Shown piece after piece: positions 8,027 to 17,295 of a stretch of 56,945 nucleotides of DNA (positions are counted from its first letter, which is position 1; each line of letters begins with the position of its first letter). The DNA comes from JAWXUD01 sp044432945 (GTDB taxonomy: Bacteria > Cyanobacteriota > Vampirovibrionia > Gastranaerophilales > Gastranaerophilaceae): the NCBI GenBank assembly GCA_044432945.1, contig JAWXUD010000010.1, positions 1 to 56,945 of the forward strand. The letters run 5' to 3'. The notes below the pieces were generated by a model that saw only the letters and a list, made by a program, of their open reading frames with translations, did not search any database and was not told the DNA's origin. The position numbers were made by a program, and so were the translations under genes.

Positions 8027-10220
8027 CTTTATCTTTATTACTAGAGTTTTGTGCCTCTAATGTTTTAATTTTATTATCCATGTCCTCATCATAAATTTTA
8101 GGCGAAGAAATATTAATTTTAGCATTCTTAATTTCCTCATCTAAAGTTTCTTGATACTTAATACGATTGTGTTGCATACCTCGCAAAATCCTTGAAAAAG
8201 TCGCTGCAATAGTTTTTAAATCTTTCAAAGTCAAAGGACTATCAGCTAATTGAGTATCATTTAATCTTTCAACAATTATTTTATCAATAATAGCATCAAT
8301 CTCGTCAGCAGAAGGAGTTTTCAATGAACGCACAGCCGATTCTACAGCATCAGCAATCATCAAAATCGCAGTTTCTTTCATATTTGGCTTTGGACCAGTA
8401 TATCTGAACTGCTCCTCTTTAACACTATCAATCCCCTCTTCTTCAATAGCCTGATTATAAAAATACTTCGCTAACCCTTCACCATGATGTTGAAGAATAA
8501 AATTATTAATAATTTGTGGCAACCCATATTCCTTAGCAATATCAACACCATCTTTAGGGTGAGCCGTAATAACCATTTTGCTTAATCTAGGATTTAATTT
8601 TGAATGAGGATTTTCAATACCAAAATACGATTGATTTTCAACGAAAAACAATGGTCGTTTCAATTTTCCAATATCATGATAAAACGCTCCAACCCTAGCT
8701 AAGACAGGATTTGCACCAACTGCCTCTGCGGCTGCCTCGCACAAATTCGACACCATTAAACTGTGATGATAGGTGCCAGGAGCTTCAAATTGCAATCTTT
8801 TTAATAAAGGTTGATTATGATCAGCCAACTCCGCAAGCCCGTAAGGCGTAATAATTTTAAATACATTTTCCAACAACGGAAATAAACCTAAAGCAATAAT
8901 TGAACTTACAATGCCGTTGACAAAAATAAACGCACTATTTTTAAAGATTAAAATATTACTCACATCTATAAGACATTTTTCTAGAACATAAATACTCAAT
9001 ACCAAAATCAAACCAGCTAAAGATATTCCAAAACCAGTTTTAATAATATCAAATCTCTTTGAATATCTAATTTGCGAAACCCCAATAGAAGAAAACAACC
9101 CTAACATAAAGAAAGTTACCACAAATTGAGTATCAAATTGAAAACCAATCGCCATTATTGATAATAAAAGAGAACTCAAAACAAAAGCGACACTAGGTGA
9201 AGTAAATACCGAAAGCACTAATAAGAAAAGTGGAAAAGGTATAATATAAACTGAATATCCAGTTGGTAATAGTGCTGCTGCTATTGCAACCGACAAAGAT
9301 AATACTGCCATTAAACACAAATAATTAGCCCCGATATATTTTTTTTCAAAATATCTCAAATATGCCAAAAATAAAGCTGTGCCTAAAACAACTAGTATAA
9401 ATATAGATAAAACACCTTGCCAATTTAGTTCATAAACATTGTAGCCAGCTTGTCTTAAAGCATCACGCTTCAATTGAGTAACAGGCTCTCCTTCAAATAA
9501 AATCTTATCACCATTTTCAAAAATAATCTCATAAGGCTTAGTCGATTCTTGTGCATTTTTACGAGCAACATCTGTCGCTACCTCATCAACAACAAGATTA
9601 GGGACAATTACCTGCTCCAACAACCCCTTAATTATAGCTATCTGACGTTTAGACACATCTGTGACTAAATTCATCATAATTATTTCATTTACACCGACCT
9701 GCTCTAGGTCACTTTCATTAACCCCAACCCTTAAAATATTCTCTAAAGTCAAATTAGATTTATTAAAAACCTCTCTCAAGCTATTTTCATCAGTCATTAA
9801 CAAGAAATTTATTATCAAATCTTTATTTGCATTACTCGAAAAATCAAATAATATTCCTAATTCTTGATGCTTAATTTGCTCAGTTGCCGTTTTTTTGCGA
9901 ATTTGCCAAATCGAATTTTGCAAAGTGTTAAAATTATTTTTAATAAAATTATCTTCAGCAGGAGTCAAAATAGGTTCAACCGATTGTGCAATAACTTTTT
10001 TCTGCTGTTCTGTACGTTGAACATCTATTACCGTAAGAGTTTTTTGTGCGATTATATCACGCTTACTTATGCCATTAGCCACAACATCTTGAAACAAAAA
10101 GTTTTGAGAAGCTATCACAAAAGTCAACAAACAAGTAAAAAATATAAAAGCTGAATTGTTAACAACCTTTCTTGAAGTTAAAAAAGCCTTAATTTTTTTT
10201 ATTAAACTATTATTAAACAT
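8013..10220 (-). CDS. pgpH: 7TM-HD phosphohydrolase, PgpH-type c-di-AMP phosphodiesterase
   Basis: This 735-residue membrane protein has the PgpH architecture. One N-terminal membrane anchor is followed by an extracytoplasmic 7TMR-HDED region (about residues 50-260). A seven-helix membrane block follows (about 270-455), then a cytosolic HD domain. The HD metal residues are in YHHSLMV (about 483) and YHDIGK (about 514), with further AHP and QHHG histidines. PgpH hydrolyses c-di-AMP in Listeria and relatives. The diadenylate cyclase CdaA is encoded 4 kb away, so a complete turnover loop is likely. The Lys/Asp-rich tail after residue 690 is unusual. It leads the ybeY-dgkA operon. Confidence 0.9.
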   Translation of the reverse strand: MFNNSLIKKIKAFLTSRKVVNNSAFIFFTCLLTFVIASQNFLFQDVVANGISKRDIIAQKTLTVIDVQRTEQQKKVIAQSVEPILTPAEDNFIKNNFNTLQNSIWQIRKKTATEQIKHQELGILFDFSSNANKDLIINFLLMTDENSLREVFNKSNLTLENILRVGVNESDLEQVGVNEIIMMNLVTDVSKRQIAIIKGLLEQVIVPNLVVDEVATDVARKNAQESTKPYEIIFENGDKILFEGEPVTQLKRDALRQAGYNVYELNWQGVLSIFILVVLGTALFLAYLRYFEKKYIGANYLCLMAVLSLSVAIAAALLPTGYSVYIIPFPLFLLVLSVFTSPSVAFVLSSLLLSIMAIGFQFDTQFVVTFFMLGLFSSIGVSQIRYSKRFDIIKTGFGISLAGLILVLSIYVLEKCLIDVSNILIFKNSAFIFVNGIVSSIIALGLFPLLENVFKIITPYGLAELADHNQPLLKRLQFEAPGTYHHSLMVSNLCEAAAEAVGANPVLARVGAFYHDIGKLKRPLFFVENQSYFGIENPHSKLNPRLSKMVITAHPKDGVDIAKEYGLPQIINNFILQHHGEGLAKYFYNQAIEEEGIDSVKEEQFRYTGPKPNMKETAILMIADAVESAVRSLKTPSADEIDAIIDKIIVERLNDTQLADSPLTLKDLKTIAATFSRILRGMQHNRIKYQETLDEEIKNAKINISSPKIYDEDMDNKIKTLEAQNSSNKDKDENG

Positions 10221-10422
10221 ATATTATAATCCCATTTTTCTCTCTATTATTCATATATTGTATTATCTAATAACAAAATTTACAACCCTATAAGCAAAAT
10301 CATAGATTAACTTTTTATTATGTTTGTATTACACTAAAATCAGGGATAATGAAAAGATTACAAAAAGACATAAAACTTAATATTGGGGTGAAAAGTAGCA
10401 ATTTTTTTTTTGTTCGTACTTA

Positions 10423-10428
10423 TATAAT
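10423..10428 (+). promoter_or_regulatory. -10 element upstream of the 10461 gene
   Basis: TATAAT lies 32 nt before the ATG. No good -35 is visible; a run of ten T residues (10402-10411) lies where the -35 would be and may act as an upstream element. Confidence 0.45.
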
Positions 10429-10460
10429 ATAGAAGTGTTTTCATCCTTGGGAAAAGGTAT

Positions 10461-11903
10461 ATGAAGGTAGATATTAATAGCATTAATAATTCACGTGTCG
10501 TTTTAAACAACGCACAGAAATATCCAATGAAAAACCGTAGCAACAATACGAATTTCAACGGTGCAACAAGCGTTGCTAAAAATATTGATCCATCTGAAAT
10601 TAACAAGTTCATGCCTAAACCAATACAAGCGATTTACAAATTCCATAAAAATTCTGGCGAATTGCAAGATATCATAGTTAACGCATGCGGGACTGGACTT
10701 ATTGCACCAGTGTTTATCAAATGGAACCCATTATCTAAAACTGACGAAGATACTAGAACATATTCAGCTTTAAGACAACCTATTTCAGCCGTATTAGCAG
10801 TCGGAACACAAGGTTTATTAACAATTCCATTCAATGCTATGTTAAATAACATGTTTAACCCAGGTGATTTTAGTGACAAATACAACAAAACAGCTTTCCA
10901 AGATATAAACTATATCAAAAAACAACTAAAAATCGATAACCCAAATCTATCACTCACTGATTTAGAGAAGAAAGCTAATGAAATATCACAAAAACAATCA
11001 GATGATCTTATAAATTCAATTAAAGAAAATAATATAACATTTAAACACACTAAAGGAAAACCAGACACTCAAATGAGTAAAGAAGCTTTTGATAAGCTAA
11101 GTCATAGCTCAATTGCAGACATGATTAAAGCAGAAACAGGACATCTTGAAAGATTTGAACAAATAAAAATCCCACAAAGAATACAACGTAGCGAATATTA
11201 CAGAACAAACCAAGAAGAAGTTAAAGGGGCATTAAACGAAATAGATAACCTTATCAAAGGTGGAACTGACCCAGATGGAATTAGAACTTTTATTCAAGAA
11301 AAAATGAAGTCAAAAGGCAATTCAATGCACCCAGAATTAAAGAAAATCATGCAGGAAATTGAAGCTCGAACAATTCATGGCAATACTGATGAAGTTTATG
11401 ACGAAATAAAAATGAAAATCACCAAAATGCTTGATCCTGAAAAAGGCCATGTCGCAATGTATAAAGATTGCGAATCTATCGAAGACGTTGAAAAAATTGT
11501 TAGAAAAAACTTAGAACCCCGAAAAAAAGACATAGACGAAACATTAAAATTCCTAAGAGAAATGGAAGCCAAACTTAAAGATGGTACTGGCGTTGGCGAA
11601 ATAGAAAAATTAATTTTAGAAAAATCAAAAAACAGCCCTAAGTCCTCTATTAATAAATATAAGAATTTTGCAGAACAAATTGCTGAAAAATTCAAAGGAC
11701 AAATAAATAATAATATCTCCAGCTTTAAAAGAACCTCTAACTTAGTGGTTGCTTGTGCTATATTACCAGTCACCTGCTACATGCTAAACTGGATTTATCC
11801 TAGATTTATGGACGCTGTATTCCCTAATCTATCCAACAAAAAACATGCAAAAGTTGATCACGACTTTGTAGGAAAAGCTAACCAAAACATGGAGGTAAAA
11901 TAA
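10461..11903 (+). CDS. lineage-specific protein with N-terminal F-x-G motif
   Basis: I do not recognise this 480-residue protein. The first 30 residues are Asn-rich and end in TNFNGATS (F32-N-G). Residues 60-130 hold two weakly hydrophobic stretches (IVNACGTGLIAPVFI and PISAVLAVGTQGLLTIPF). A long charged, helical middle (about 150-420) may form coiled coils. A single clear membrane helix lies near 435-455 (LVVACAILPVTCYML), followed by a short polar tail. AAAAGG lies just before the ATG. Its stop overlaps the ATG of the next gene (TAATG), so translation is coupled and the two products probably act together at a membrane. Confidence 0.75.
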   Translation: MKVDINSINNSRVVLNNAQKYPMKNRSNNTNFNGATSVAKNIDPSEINKFMPKPIQAIYKFHKNSGELQDIIVNACGTGLIAPVFIKWNPLSKTDEDTRTYSALRQPISAVLAVGTQGLLTIPFNAMLNNMFNPGDFSDKYNKTAFQDINYIKKQLKIDNPNLSLTDLEKKANEISQKQSDDLINSIKENNITFKHTKGKPDTQMSKEAFDKLSHSSIADMIKAETGHLERFEQIKIPQRIQRSEYYRTNQEEVKGALNEIDNLIKGGTDPDGIRTFIQEKMKSKGNSMHPELKKIMQEIEARTIHGNTDEVYDEIKMKITKMLDPEKGHVAMYKDCESIEDVEKIVRKNLEPRKKDIDETLKFLREMEAKLKDGTGVGEIEKLILEKSKNSPKSSINKYKNFAEQIAEKFKGQINNNISSFKRTSNLVVACAILPVTCYMLNWIYPRFMDAVFPNLSNKKHAKVDHDFVGKANQNMEVK

Positions 11904-12742
11904 TGTGTGCCTCTGTTAAACCTATAAGCAATTTTGTCGACAAAGCCATAGATTTTGGTATTAAGAAGCCGCTTAGAAAAGCTGCAGATTCAAAAGTTTC
12001 ACAATATGTCTGTGACAAATTTAACGCAGATACGGCTGAAAAAATAAAGTTCGCTTCAGGACTAAGCGTTGGCTCAATCATATTAAAAGATGGTGCTGGT
12101 TGTTACATGTACGTAAACCAAAGTTTAAACAATGAAAAAATCCCAGAAGATAAACGTAAATTCGTTGCTGCACTTGATTTAGCAAACGGAGCATTAATGA
12201 TTGGTTTTCAATTATTAATGGCTGCAACAATCTCTAAAGAAAGTGTACAAAAAGCAATGTTCAACAAAACTTTTGGAAAATATTTCAACAGAGCAACGAC
12301 AAAAAGTCTACAAGCTGTTATGAACAAAAATAAACCAGGAATGACTGGAGATAGTTTCCACAAAGCAATGCAAAAATATGAAAAAGAAGTTGCTGCAGGA
12401 TTTGGCGGGTTAACTACATTATTAGCTGCATCAGTTTTAGGAAAACGTGTACTTGTTCCATTTGTGGCAACACCTCTTGCTGACAAAACTAAAACTTGGA
12501 TGAGCAGAAATGATAAACCACCTAAGACCCACAAAGATACTGCAAACAATTATGATAAAAAAGGTATTGATAAAATTGCCATAAATACAGATGAAAAAGA
12601 TGAAAATACTAACTTATTAGAAACAAAAATCAAAAAAACTAAACATAATAAAAATGACATAAATAAACTTAATTCAAAAGGTGTTCACAAAGAAACTAAT
12701 TTATTAAAAAATAAAATCAACTCAACTAACGAAAACAAATAA
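11903..12742 (+). CDS. unknown membrane-associated protein, partner of the 10461 gene product
   Basis: This 279-residue protein has no recognised domain. Hydrophobic stretches lie near residues 50-70 (ASGLSVGSIILKDGAGCYMYV), 92-112 (LANGALMIGFQLLMAATI) and 165-190 (FGGLTTLLAASVLGKRVLVPF). It is strongly basic. From about residue 205 the tail is Lys/Asn-rich and contains two copies of TNLL-x2-KI. The ATG overlaps the preceding stop by one base, and GGAG is present within the upstream gene's last codons. The gene ends at the GAAA-loop hairpin at 12767-12790. Function is unknown. Confidence 0.72.
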   Translation: MCASVKPISNFVDKAIDFGIKKPLRKAADSKVSQYVCDKFNADTAEKIKFASGLSVGSIILKDGAGCYMYVNQSLNNEKIPEDKRKFVAALDLANGALMIGFQLLMAATISKESVQKAMFNKTFGKYFNRATTKSLQAVMNKNKPGMTGDSFHKAMQKYEKEVAAGFGGLTTLLAASVLGKRVLVPFVATPLADKTKTWMSRNDKPPKTHKDTANNYDKKGIDKIAINTDEKDENTNLLETKIKKTKHNKNDINKLNSKGVHKETNLLKNKINSTNENK

Positions 12743-12766
12743 TACAATTCATACACTTCTAAACAA

Positions 12767-12790
12767 AAAAGGCTGTGAAAACAGCCTTTT
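12767..12790. terminator. Rho-independent terminator with GAAA loop
   Basis: A perfect 10-bp stem (12767-12776 with 12781-12790) closes a GAAA tetraloop, with A and T runs outside. It separates two convergent genes and can work on both strands. Confidence 0.85.
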
Positions 12791-12812
12791 ACTTTTGTCA
12801 TTTTAAAACCTA

Positions 12813-13160
12813 TTAAAATGGTTTAGTCTGATTTAACTTCAATCTCAAATCTCTAAAACGAGCAATGTCCTCTTGAGTTTTACCCGATTCTCTAAACACA
12901 GCCTGAGATGAGGGGTGAACCATCAAAACATAATCCATATGAATTTCTAAAAAATTATACTTACGTGGTGCTTGGTTGTTATTACGTGGAAAGATTTCTG
13001 CGTTAGTCACTGCTAAAAATCTACGTTCTCTATCGTTTAATAAATCAGTTAATTCTCTATTTGTATTTGTATATTTTGATACATGAACAACACCTTTTAT
13101 ATCATGATCTGCTGTTAAAATACTTACTTCTATTGGAACTGTATCGATATTTTTTGCCAT
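12813..13160 (-). CDS. small conserved protein of unknown function
   Basis: This 115-residue soluble protein is predicted to be mainly beta strand (VPIEVSILTADHDIKGVVHVSKYTNTNRELTDLLND). It then has ERRFLAVTNAEIFPRN and IHMDYVLMVHPSSQAVF. The pattern of a short beta-barrel with a 'D-L-L-N' turn recalls small DUF6812-like proteins, but I cannot confirm that. GGAAG precedes the ATG. It has its own promoter (13183-13212), so it is separate from the yitT run upstream. Confidence 0.65.
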   Translation of the reverse strand: MAKNIDTVPIEVSILTADHDIKGVVHVSKYTNTNRELTDLLNDRERRFLAVTNAEIFPRNNNQAPRKYNFLEIHMDYVLMVHPSSQAVFRESGKTQEDIARFRDLRLKLNQTKPF

Positions 13161-13182
13161 AATTTACTTCCTTTATTTAATC

Positions 13183-13212
13183 ATTATAATACAATTTTAA
13201 AAAATTGTCTAT
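13183..13212 (-). promoter_or_regulatory. promoter of the 12813 gene with a palindrome in the spacer
   Basis: On the minus strand, TAGACA (13212-13207), an 18-bp spacer and TATAAT (13188-13183) form a good sigma-70 promoter 23 nt before the ATG. The spacer is almost filled by an inverted repeat with 8-bp arms (13191-13209), a possible operator. Confidence 0.55.
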
Positions 13213-13216
13213 ACAT

Positions 13217-14065
13217 TTATTTTTTAACTTTTCCACCATAAACTTCGTGAACGTCCCCCACTGAAACAAAAGCATGCGGGTCAATATCTTTTATCACTTC
13301 TTTAATTTTACCTAATTCCAGCCTTGTTACAACACAAAATATAACATCTTTATCTTGCCCAGAATATGCTCCCATACCTTTTAAATAAGTAACACCAATT
13401 TGAAAATTATTCATCAAAGTACTACCGATTTCTTTTGCATTATCACTAATAACCCTAATAGATTTTGCAGTATTAAAGCCTTCTATAACCATATCTAAAA
13501 CACGATAAGTTATGAAATAACTAAGCACTGAATACATCGCCTTATCCCAACCAAAAACCAAACCTGCAACTAAGTAAATAAATACGTTTATAGTCATTAT
13601 AATTTCGCCAACTGAATACCCATATTTTTTGGACAAAACTAATGACATAATCTCTGTTCCATCTAATGAACCATCGTTTTTAAGCACCGTACCAACACCC
13701 ACGCCTAAAATAATTCCACCAAAAACAGTTGATAGCAACAAATCATCAGTCACCTGACAACCGTGAAATATATTAACAAATAATGACAAAATAACAATTG
13801 AATAAAATGTTTGCAAAACAAACTTCTTACCAATTTGATTAAACGCAAACAAGAAAAAAGGAATATTAAATAAAACAATTAACAAACCTAAATTCTGCTT
13901 ACACAAAAAGCTTGTAATAATAGAAACCCCTACAATACCACCATCAATAATATTGTTAGGAACTAAAAAGCCTTCTAAAGCAAACGCCGCAATAACAGGA
14001 CCTAAACTCAAAAAAAACATTTTCTTTAATCTTTTTTTTATAATTTGAGATTTAGTCAGCGGCAT
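13217..14065 (-). CDS. YitT-family membrane protein (DUF161 + DUF2179)
   Basis: This 282-residue protein has the YitT layout: five or six membrane helices through about residue 195, then a soluble DUF2179 domain. Family landmarks are LVPNNIIDGGIVGVSII, GVGTVLKNDGSLDGTEI and, at the C-terminus, MGAYSGQDKDVIFCVVTRLE. The biochemical role of the family is unknown; transport is often suspected. The ATG overlaps the end of cdaA by 14 bases, so it is the last gene of the nanE-to-cdaA run. In cyanobacteria I recall uppS following cdaA; YitT takes that place here. Confidence 0.88.
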   Translation of the reverse strand: MPLTKSQIIKKRLKKMFFLSLGPVIAAFALEGFLVPNNIIDGGIVGVSIITSFLCKQNLGLLIVLFNIPFFLFAFNQIGKKFVLQTFYSIVILSLFVNIFHGCQVTDDLLLSTVFGGIILGVGVGTVLKNDGSLDGTEIMSLVLSKKYGYSVGEIIMTINVFIYLVAGLVFGWDKAMYSVLSYFITYRVLDMVIEGFNTAKSIRVISDNAKEIGSTLMNNFQIGVTYLKGMGAYSGQDKDVIFCVVTRLELGKIKEVIKDIDPHAFVSVGDVHEVYGGKVKK

Positions 14066-14975
14066 TCGTCTGAACCTTACTTGAAGAACTAGAACCTTTT
14101 TTTATAGCCATGAAATTATTGAACTTAAAAATATTCTTTTTACCGTCATCTTCTTCTACATTTTTTACGCCCAAAATGCTTTCTAAATCCGTTTTTAAAG
14201 AAACAATGTCCTCATATTTTTTCAAAACGCCATCTACAGCAACGGAAACATCACCCGTTTCTTCTGAAACAACCAAACAAGCGGCATTACTATTTTCAGT
14301 CATACCAATAGCAGCACGGTGACGTGTACCATATTTCCAACTTAATTTAGGGTCTTCTGTTAATGGCAAAAGCACACCTGCTGAAATAATTTTCCCACCG
14401 TCAATAACAATTGCACCATCATGCAACGGTGTGTTAGGGTGAAAAATAGTCAAAATCAGTTCAGTCGACACATCAGCGTTCAACTTGCAACCGACATCAG
14501 AATACGTAAAACTTAAATCCTTTTGAAAAACAATCAAAGCCCCAGTGTGAGATTTTGAAAGATATTTTACAGCCTCTATTAGTTCCTTAACTACATCGAT
14601 TTTAATATTTTTGTGTTTATTATGAGAAATAAAATTACGGCTAATAAAATCAACTTGCCCTAAAAAACCTAAGAATTTACGCAATTCAGGCTGGAATATT
14701 ACTATCAAACTCAAAGTAACTAAGGTTACGACTGATTTCAAGAACATGCCGAATATTTTCAAATCAATTCTAACTAAAATTTCGCTAAAAATCCAAGCAA
14801 AAACTATTATCAAAAGTCCTTTTACAAATTTTTCAGAATTCGTATTTTTAATAAATTTTTGATACAAAAAGAACAACATTAACGCTAAAATGATTATCTG
14901 AATAACGTCAGACCAACTCATAGACATGTTTAATGCTTTTATTTGTTCAATTATGTATGCAAAAATATCATTCAT
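14052..14975 (-). CDS. cdaA: diadenylate cyclase CdaA
   Basis: CdaA condenses two ATP into c-di-AMP. This 307-residue protein has three N-terminal membrane helices (about 25-42, 50-68, 80-95) and a DisA_N/DAC domain. The catalytic DGA is at 186-188 (PLHDGAIVI) and the RHR at 218-220 (GTRHRAAIGM), and the VVSEETGDVSVAVDG loop follows. All key residues are intact. The stop codon of lysA overlaps its ATG by one base. No cdaR or glmM, the usual Firmicute partners, is adjacent. The Ser/Lys-rich last 30 residues are extra. PgpH, a probable c-di-AMP hydrolase, is encoded 4 kb away. Confidence 0.93.
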   Translation of the reverse strand: MNDIFAYIIEQIKALNMSMSWSDVIQIIILALMLFFLYQKFIKNTNSEKFVKGLLIIVFAWIFSEILVRIDLKIFGMFLKSVVTLVTLSLIVIFQPELRKFLGFLGQVDFISRNFISHNKHKNIKIDVVKELIEAVKYLSKSHTGALIVFQKDLSFTYSDVGCKLNADVSTELILTIFHPNTPLHDGAIVIDGGKIISAGVLLPLTEDPKLSWKYGTRHRAAIGMTENSNAACLVVSEETGDVSVAVDGVLKKYEDIVSLKTDLESILGVKNVEEDDGKKNIFKFNNFMAIKKGSSSSSKVQTNAAD

Positions 14976-16303
14976 TAATTTTTCAACCTATCTACAATAA
15001 CATCATGCGAAATAATGTCATCTAATGTCTCTCTATTTATTATAATATCAGATTGTGAATTTTTTACAAGTACCATTGCAGGTTTTTGAACACGATTATA
15101 ATTTGAGGACATAGAATAATTATAAGCACCTGTGTTATAAACACACAACAAGTCACCTTCTTCAAGTTCTGGTAATTCAATTTCTTTAATCAAAATATCA
15201 CCAGATTCACAAAATCTTCCTGCAATTGTATATTTTTTCTCAAGATTTTGTAAACTTTTATTAACTACTTCTGCATAATACTCAGCCTGATACATGCTAG
15301 GTCGTGCATTATCAGCCATACCACCATCAACTGCAAAATAATTTTTACCATCAGGAACCTGTTTTGAACTTCCTAGCGAATATAACGTTACCCCTGAAGT
15401 AGAGACAATGCTTCTTCCAGGCTCAATAAACAAAGTAGGATTATCTATGCCATATTTGGCAACATTTTCTTCCAAACTATTAATAATTTTATTCGCAATT
15501 TCAAAAGTTGAAGGTGGCTCATCAGAGTTCGTATATTTCACTCCTAACCCACCACCAACATTGATCTCGTCAAGCTTTAAACCAAACTTTTTATCTAATC
15601 TCGAAATCTCTTTTATTAAAATCTCAATTTCATCTGAATAAATAGTTGTTTCAAAAATTTGTGAACCAATGTGAGCATGAAGCCCTTTCAAACTCAAATT
15701 AGTATATTGATTTAATATCAATTCAACTGCATCATCAACTTGCGTCAAATCAAAACCAAATTTAGAATCAAGATGCCCTGTTTGAATATATTCATGCGTA
15801 TGACATTCAATGCCAGGAGTGACACGCAATAGTATTTTAACATTCTTGTCATTAGATTTAGCAATCTCATTCAATAAAGAAAGCTCAAAAAAATTATCAA
15901 CAGAAATTCTTCCAACACCTAACTCAATTGCCAAATTCAATTCATCAATAGATTTGTTATTCCCATTAAACAAAACCTTTGACATATCAACACCAGCTTT
16001 ATAAACAGTATAAATTTCACCAGCGGAAACCACATCAAATCCAAATCCCTCACTAGCCAATATTGCTGAAGTCGACATCGTGCAAAGAGCCTTAGAAGCA
16101 AACATCATATTAACTTTATCATAACGAGAAAAAGCCTTTTTATAATCATCACAAATCCCACGTATAGTCGCTTCGTCCATAACATACAAAGGCGTTCCAT
16201 ACTCATTAGCCAAATCAACTAAGTCACAGCCCCCAATTTCAATATTGCCGTTCTCGTTCACTCTAGCACTAATCGGTTTCAAAAACTGGTTTGTTGATTG
16301 CAT
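14975..16303 (-). CDS. lysA: diaminopimelate decarboxylase
   Basis: LysA removes CO2 from meso-diaminopimelate to give L-lysine. This 442-residue fold-type III PLP enzyme has the cofactor lysine at 71 in MFASKAL, GFDVVSAGEIY, HAHIGSQI, the glycine loop NVGGGLGVKY, the phosphate-binding EPGRSIV, and CESGDIL from the second active-site half. GAGGGTGGA precedes the ATG. It ends one base into cdaA, so translation is coupled, and it lies 35 nt after ubiA in the same run. Coupling lysine/peptidoglycan precursor supply to c-di-AMP synthesis is inferred from this arrangement. Confidence 0.95.
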   Translation of the reverse strand: MQSTNQFLKPISARVNENGNIEIGGCDLVDLANEYGTPLYVMDEATIRGICDDYKKAFSRYDKVNMMFASKALCTMSTSAILASEGFGFDVVSAGEIYTVYKAGVDMSKVLFNGNNKSIDELNLAIELGVGRISVDNFFELSLLNEIAKSNDKNVKILLRVTPGIECHTHEYIQTGHLDSKFGFDLTQVDDAVELILNQYTNLSLKGLHAHIGSQIFETTIYSDEIEILIKEISRLDKKFGLKLDEINVGGGLGVKYTNSDEPPSTFEIANKIINSLEENVAKYGIDNPTLFIEPGRSIVSTSGVTLYSLGSSKQVPDGKNYFAVDGGMADNARPSMYQAEYYAEVVNKSLQNLEKKYTIAGRFCESGDILIKEIELPELEEGDLLCVYNTGAYNYSMSSNYNRVQKPAMVLVKNSQSDIIINRETLDDIISHDVIVDRLKN

Positions 16304-16338
16304 TATTCCACCCTCACTTATTCTAACATTTTATATAA

Positions 16339-17295
16339 CTAAAATAACATAACTATAACTAAAATTAAAGCAAAATAAATCATCAAATTTCGTGATTGAA
16401 ATATTCTAAAATAAAACGATGCTACAGGAGTATTTTTTAAATTACTCCAATCATCTAATGGCTTGTTATACCAATGAACTTCTGGCAAAAACGTTTTATC
16501 TTGATTAAATGATTTCATATAATTATAACTTTTAACAGCCCAAAATATACTAATATAAGTTAAAAAATATAAATACTGACCAGTTAAGATAGCGAAATAA
16601 GCAATTGTTCCATAGCCTAATACATAAAAAATAGGCAATAATCTTAAAGCTTTGTGCTTATCGCCTATTCTAATACACAAAGTTTTTTTATGAGAAGTCA
16701 AGTCACCGTCAAAATCCAAAAGCATATGAGAATATAAAAAACCAACAGAGAAAAAAACTAAAGCAAACGACAATATCAAAACCTCAATTGAAAACGTTTT
16801 AGTCATCACATAATAAACACCCTCAAAAAGTAAAGGTCCATAAGCAATAGCAACAGCGACCTCACTTAACCCAACAAGAGAACATTTCGAATAAAACAAA
16901 GTGATAATTCCACCAACAACCCCCAACCAAACAACAGGTAAACCTACTTTAAAAGCCAAAAACACACCCGTCAACAAAGCTATACTGCAATAAAAACCCC
17001 CTACAAACAAAACCTCGTTCATAGTTGCTTGCCCAGTACGTATGAACTCACATTTACATTGCTGAGCGGAATTCATGTATTTTTCATCTTTACTCAAAAC
17101 CTTATAATCGAAATAATCATCTAAAATATTTGTTGCTAAATGTGCCATAGCAATTCCAACCAAAGCCACAAGCCCCAACATAATATTCCCACCTTGTTTT
17201 GCAGAATAAACGAATATCACCAACCAAGAAAAAAAAGTTATCGCAAGAGCAAAAACCCTAGAATTAATAATCCAAAACTTCAATCTTTCAATCAT
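16339..17295 (-). CDS. UbiA-family prenyltransferase
   Basis: This 318-residue polytopic membrane protein has both Asp-rich UbiA motifs. The first is NILDDYFDYK (about residue 58) and the second is DFDGDLTSHKKT (about residue 195). About eight hydrophobic segments are visible. UbiA enzymes attach prenyl chains to aromatic or other acceptors; menaquinone (MenA), ubiquinone, heme O and digeranylgeranyl-type synthases belong here. The acceptor cannot be read from the sequence. I use the ATG at 17295, which overlaps the upstream stop as TAATG and has GGGGA about 9 nt upstream, rather than a TTG at 17319. Confidence 0.85.
   Translation of the reverse strand: MIERLKFWIINSRVFALAITFFSWLVIFVYSAKQGGNIMLGLVALVGIAMAHLATNILDDYFDYKVLSKDEKYMNSAQQCKCEFIRTGQATMNEVLFVGGFYCSIALLTGVFLAFKVGLPVVWLGVVGGIITLFYSKCSLVGLSEVAVAIAYGPLLFEGVYYVMTKTFSIEVLILSFALVFFSVGFLYSHMLLDFDGDLTSHKKTLCIRIGDKHKALRLLPIFYVLGYGTIAYFAILTGQYLYFLTYISIFWAVKSYNYMKSFNQDKTFLPEVHWYNKPLDDWSNLKNTPVASFYFRIFQSRNLMIYFALILVIVMLF

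Noticed and set aside
10358..10612. Minus-strand open frame upstream of and overlapping the 10461 gene
   Set aside because: It lies over a promoter and the start of a real gene, has no ribosome-binding site and a composition typical of a shadow frame.
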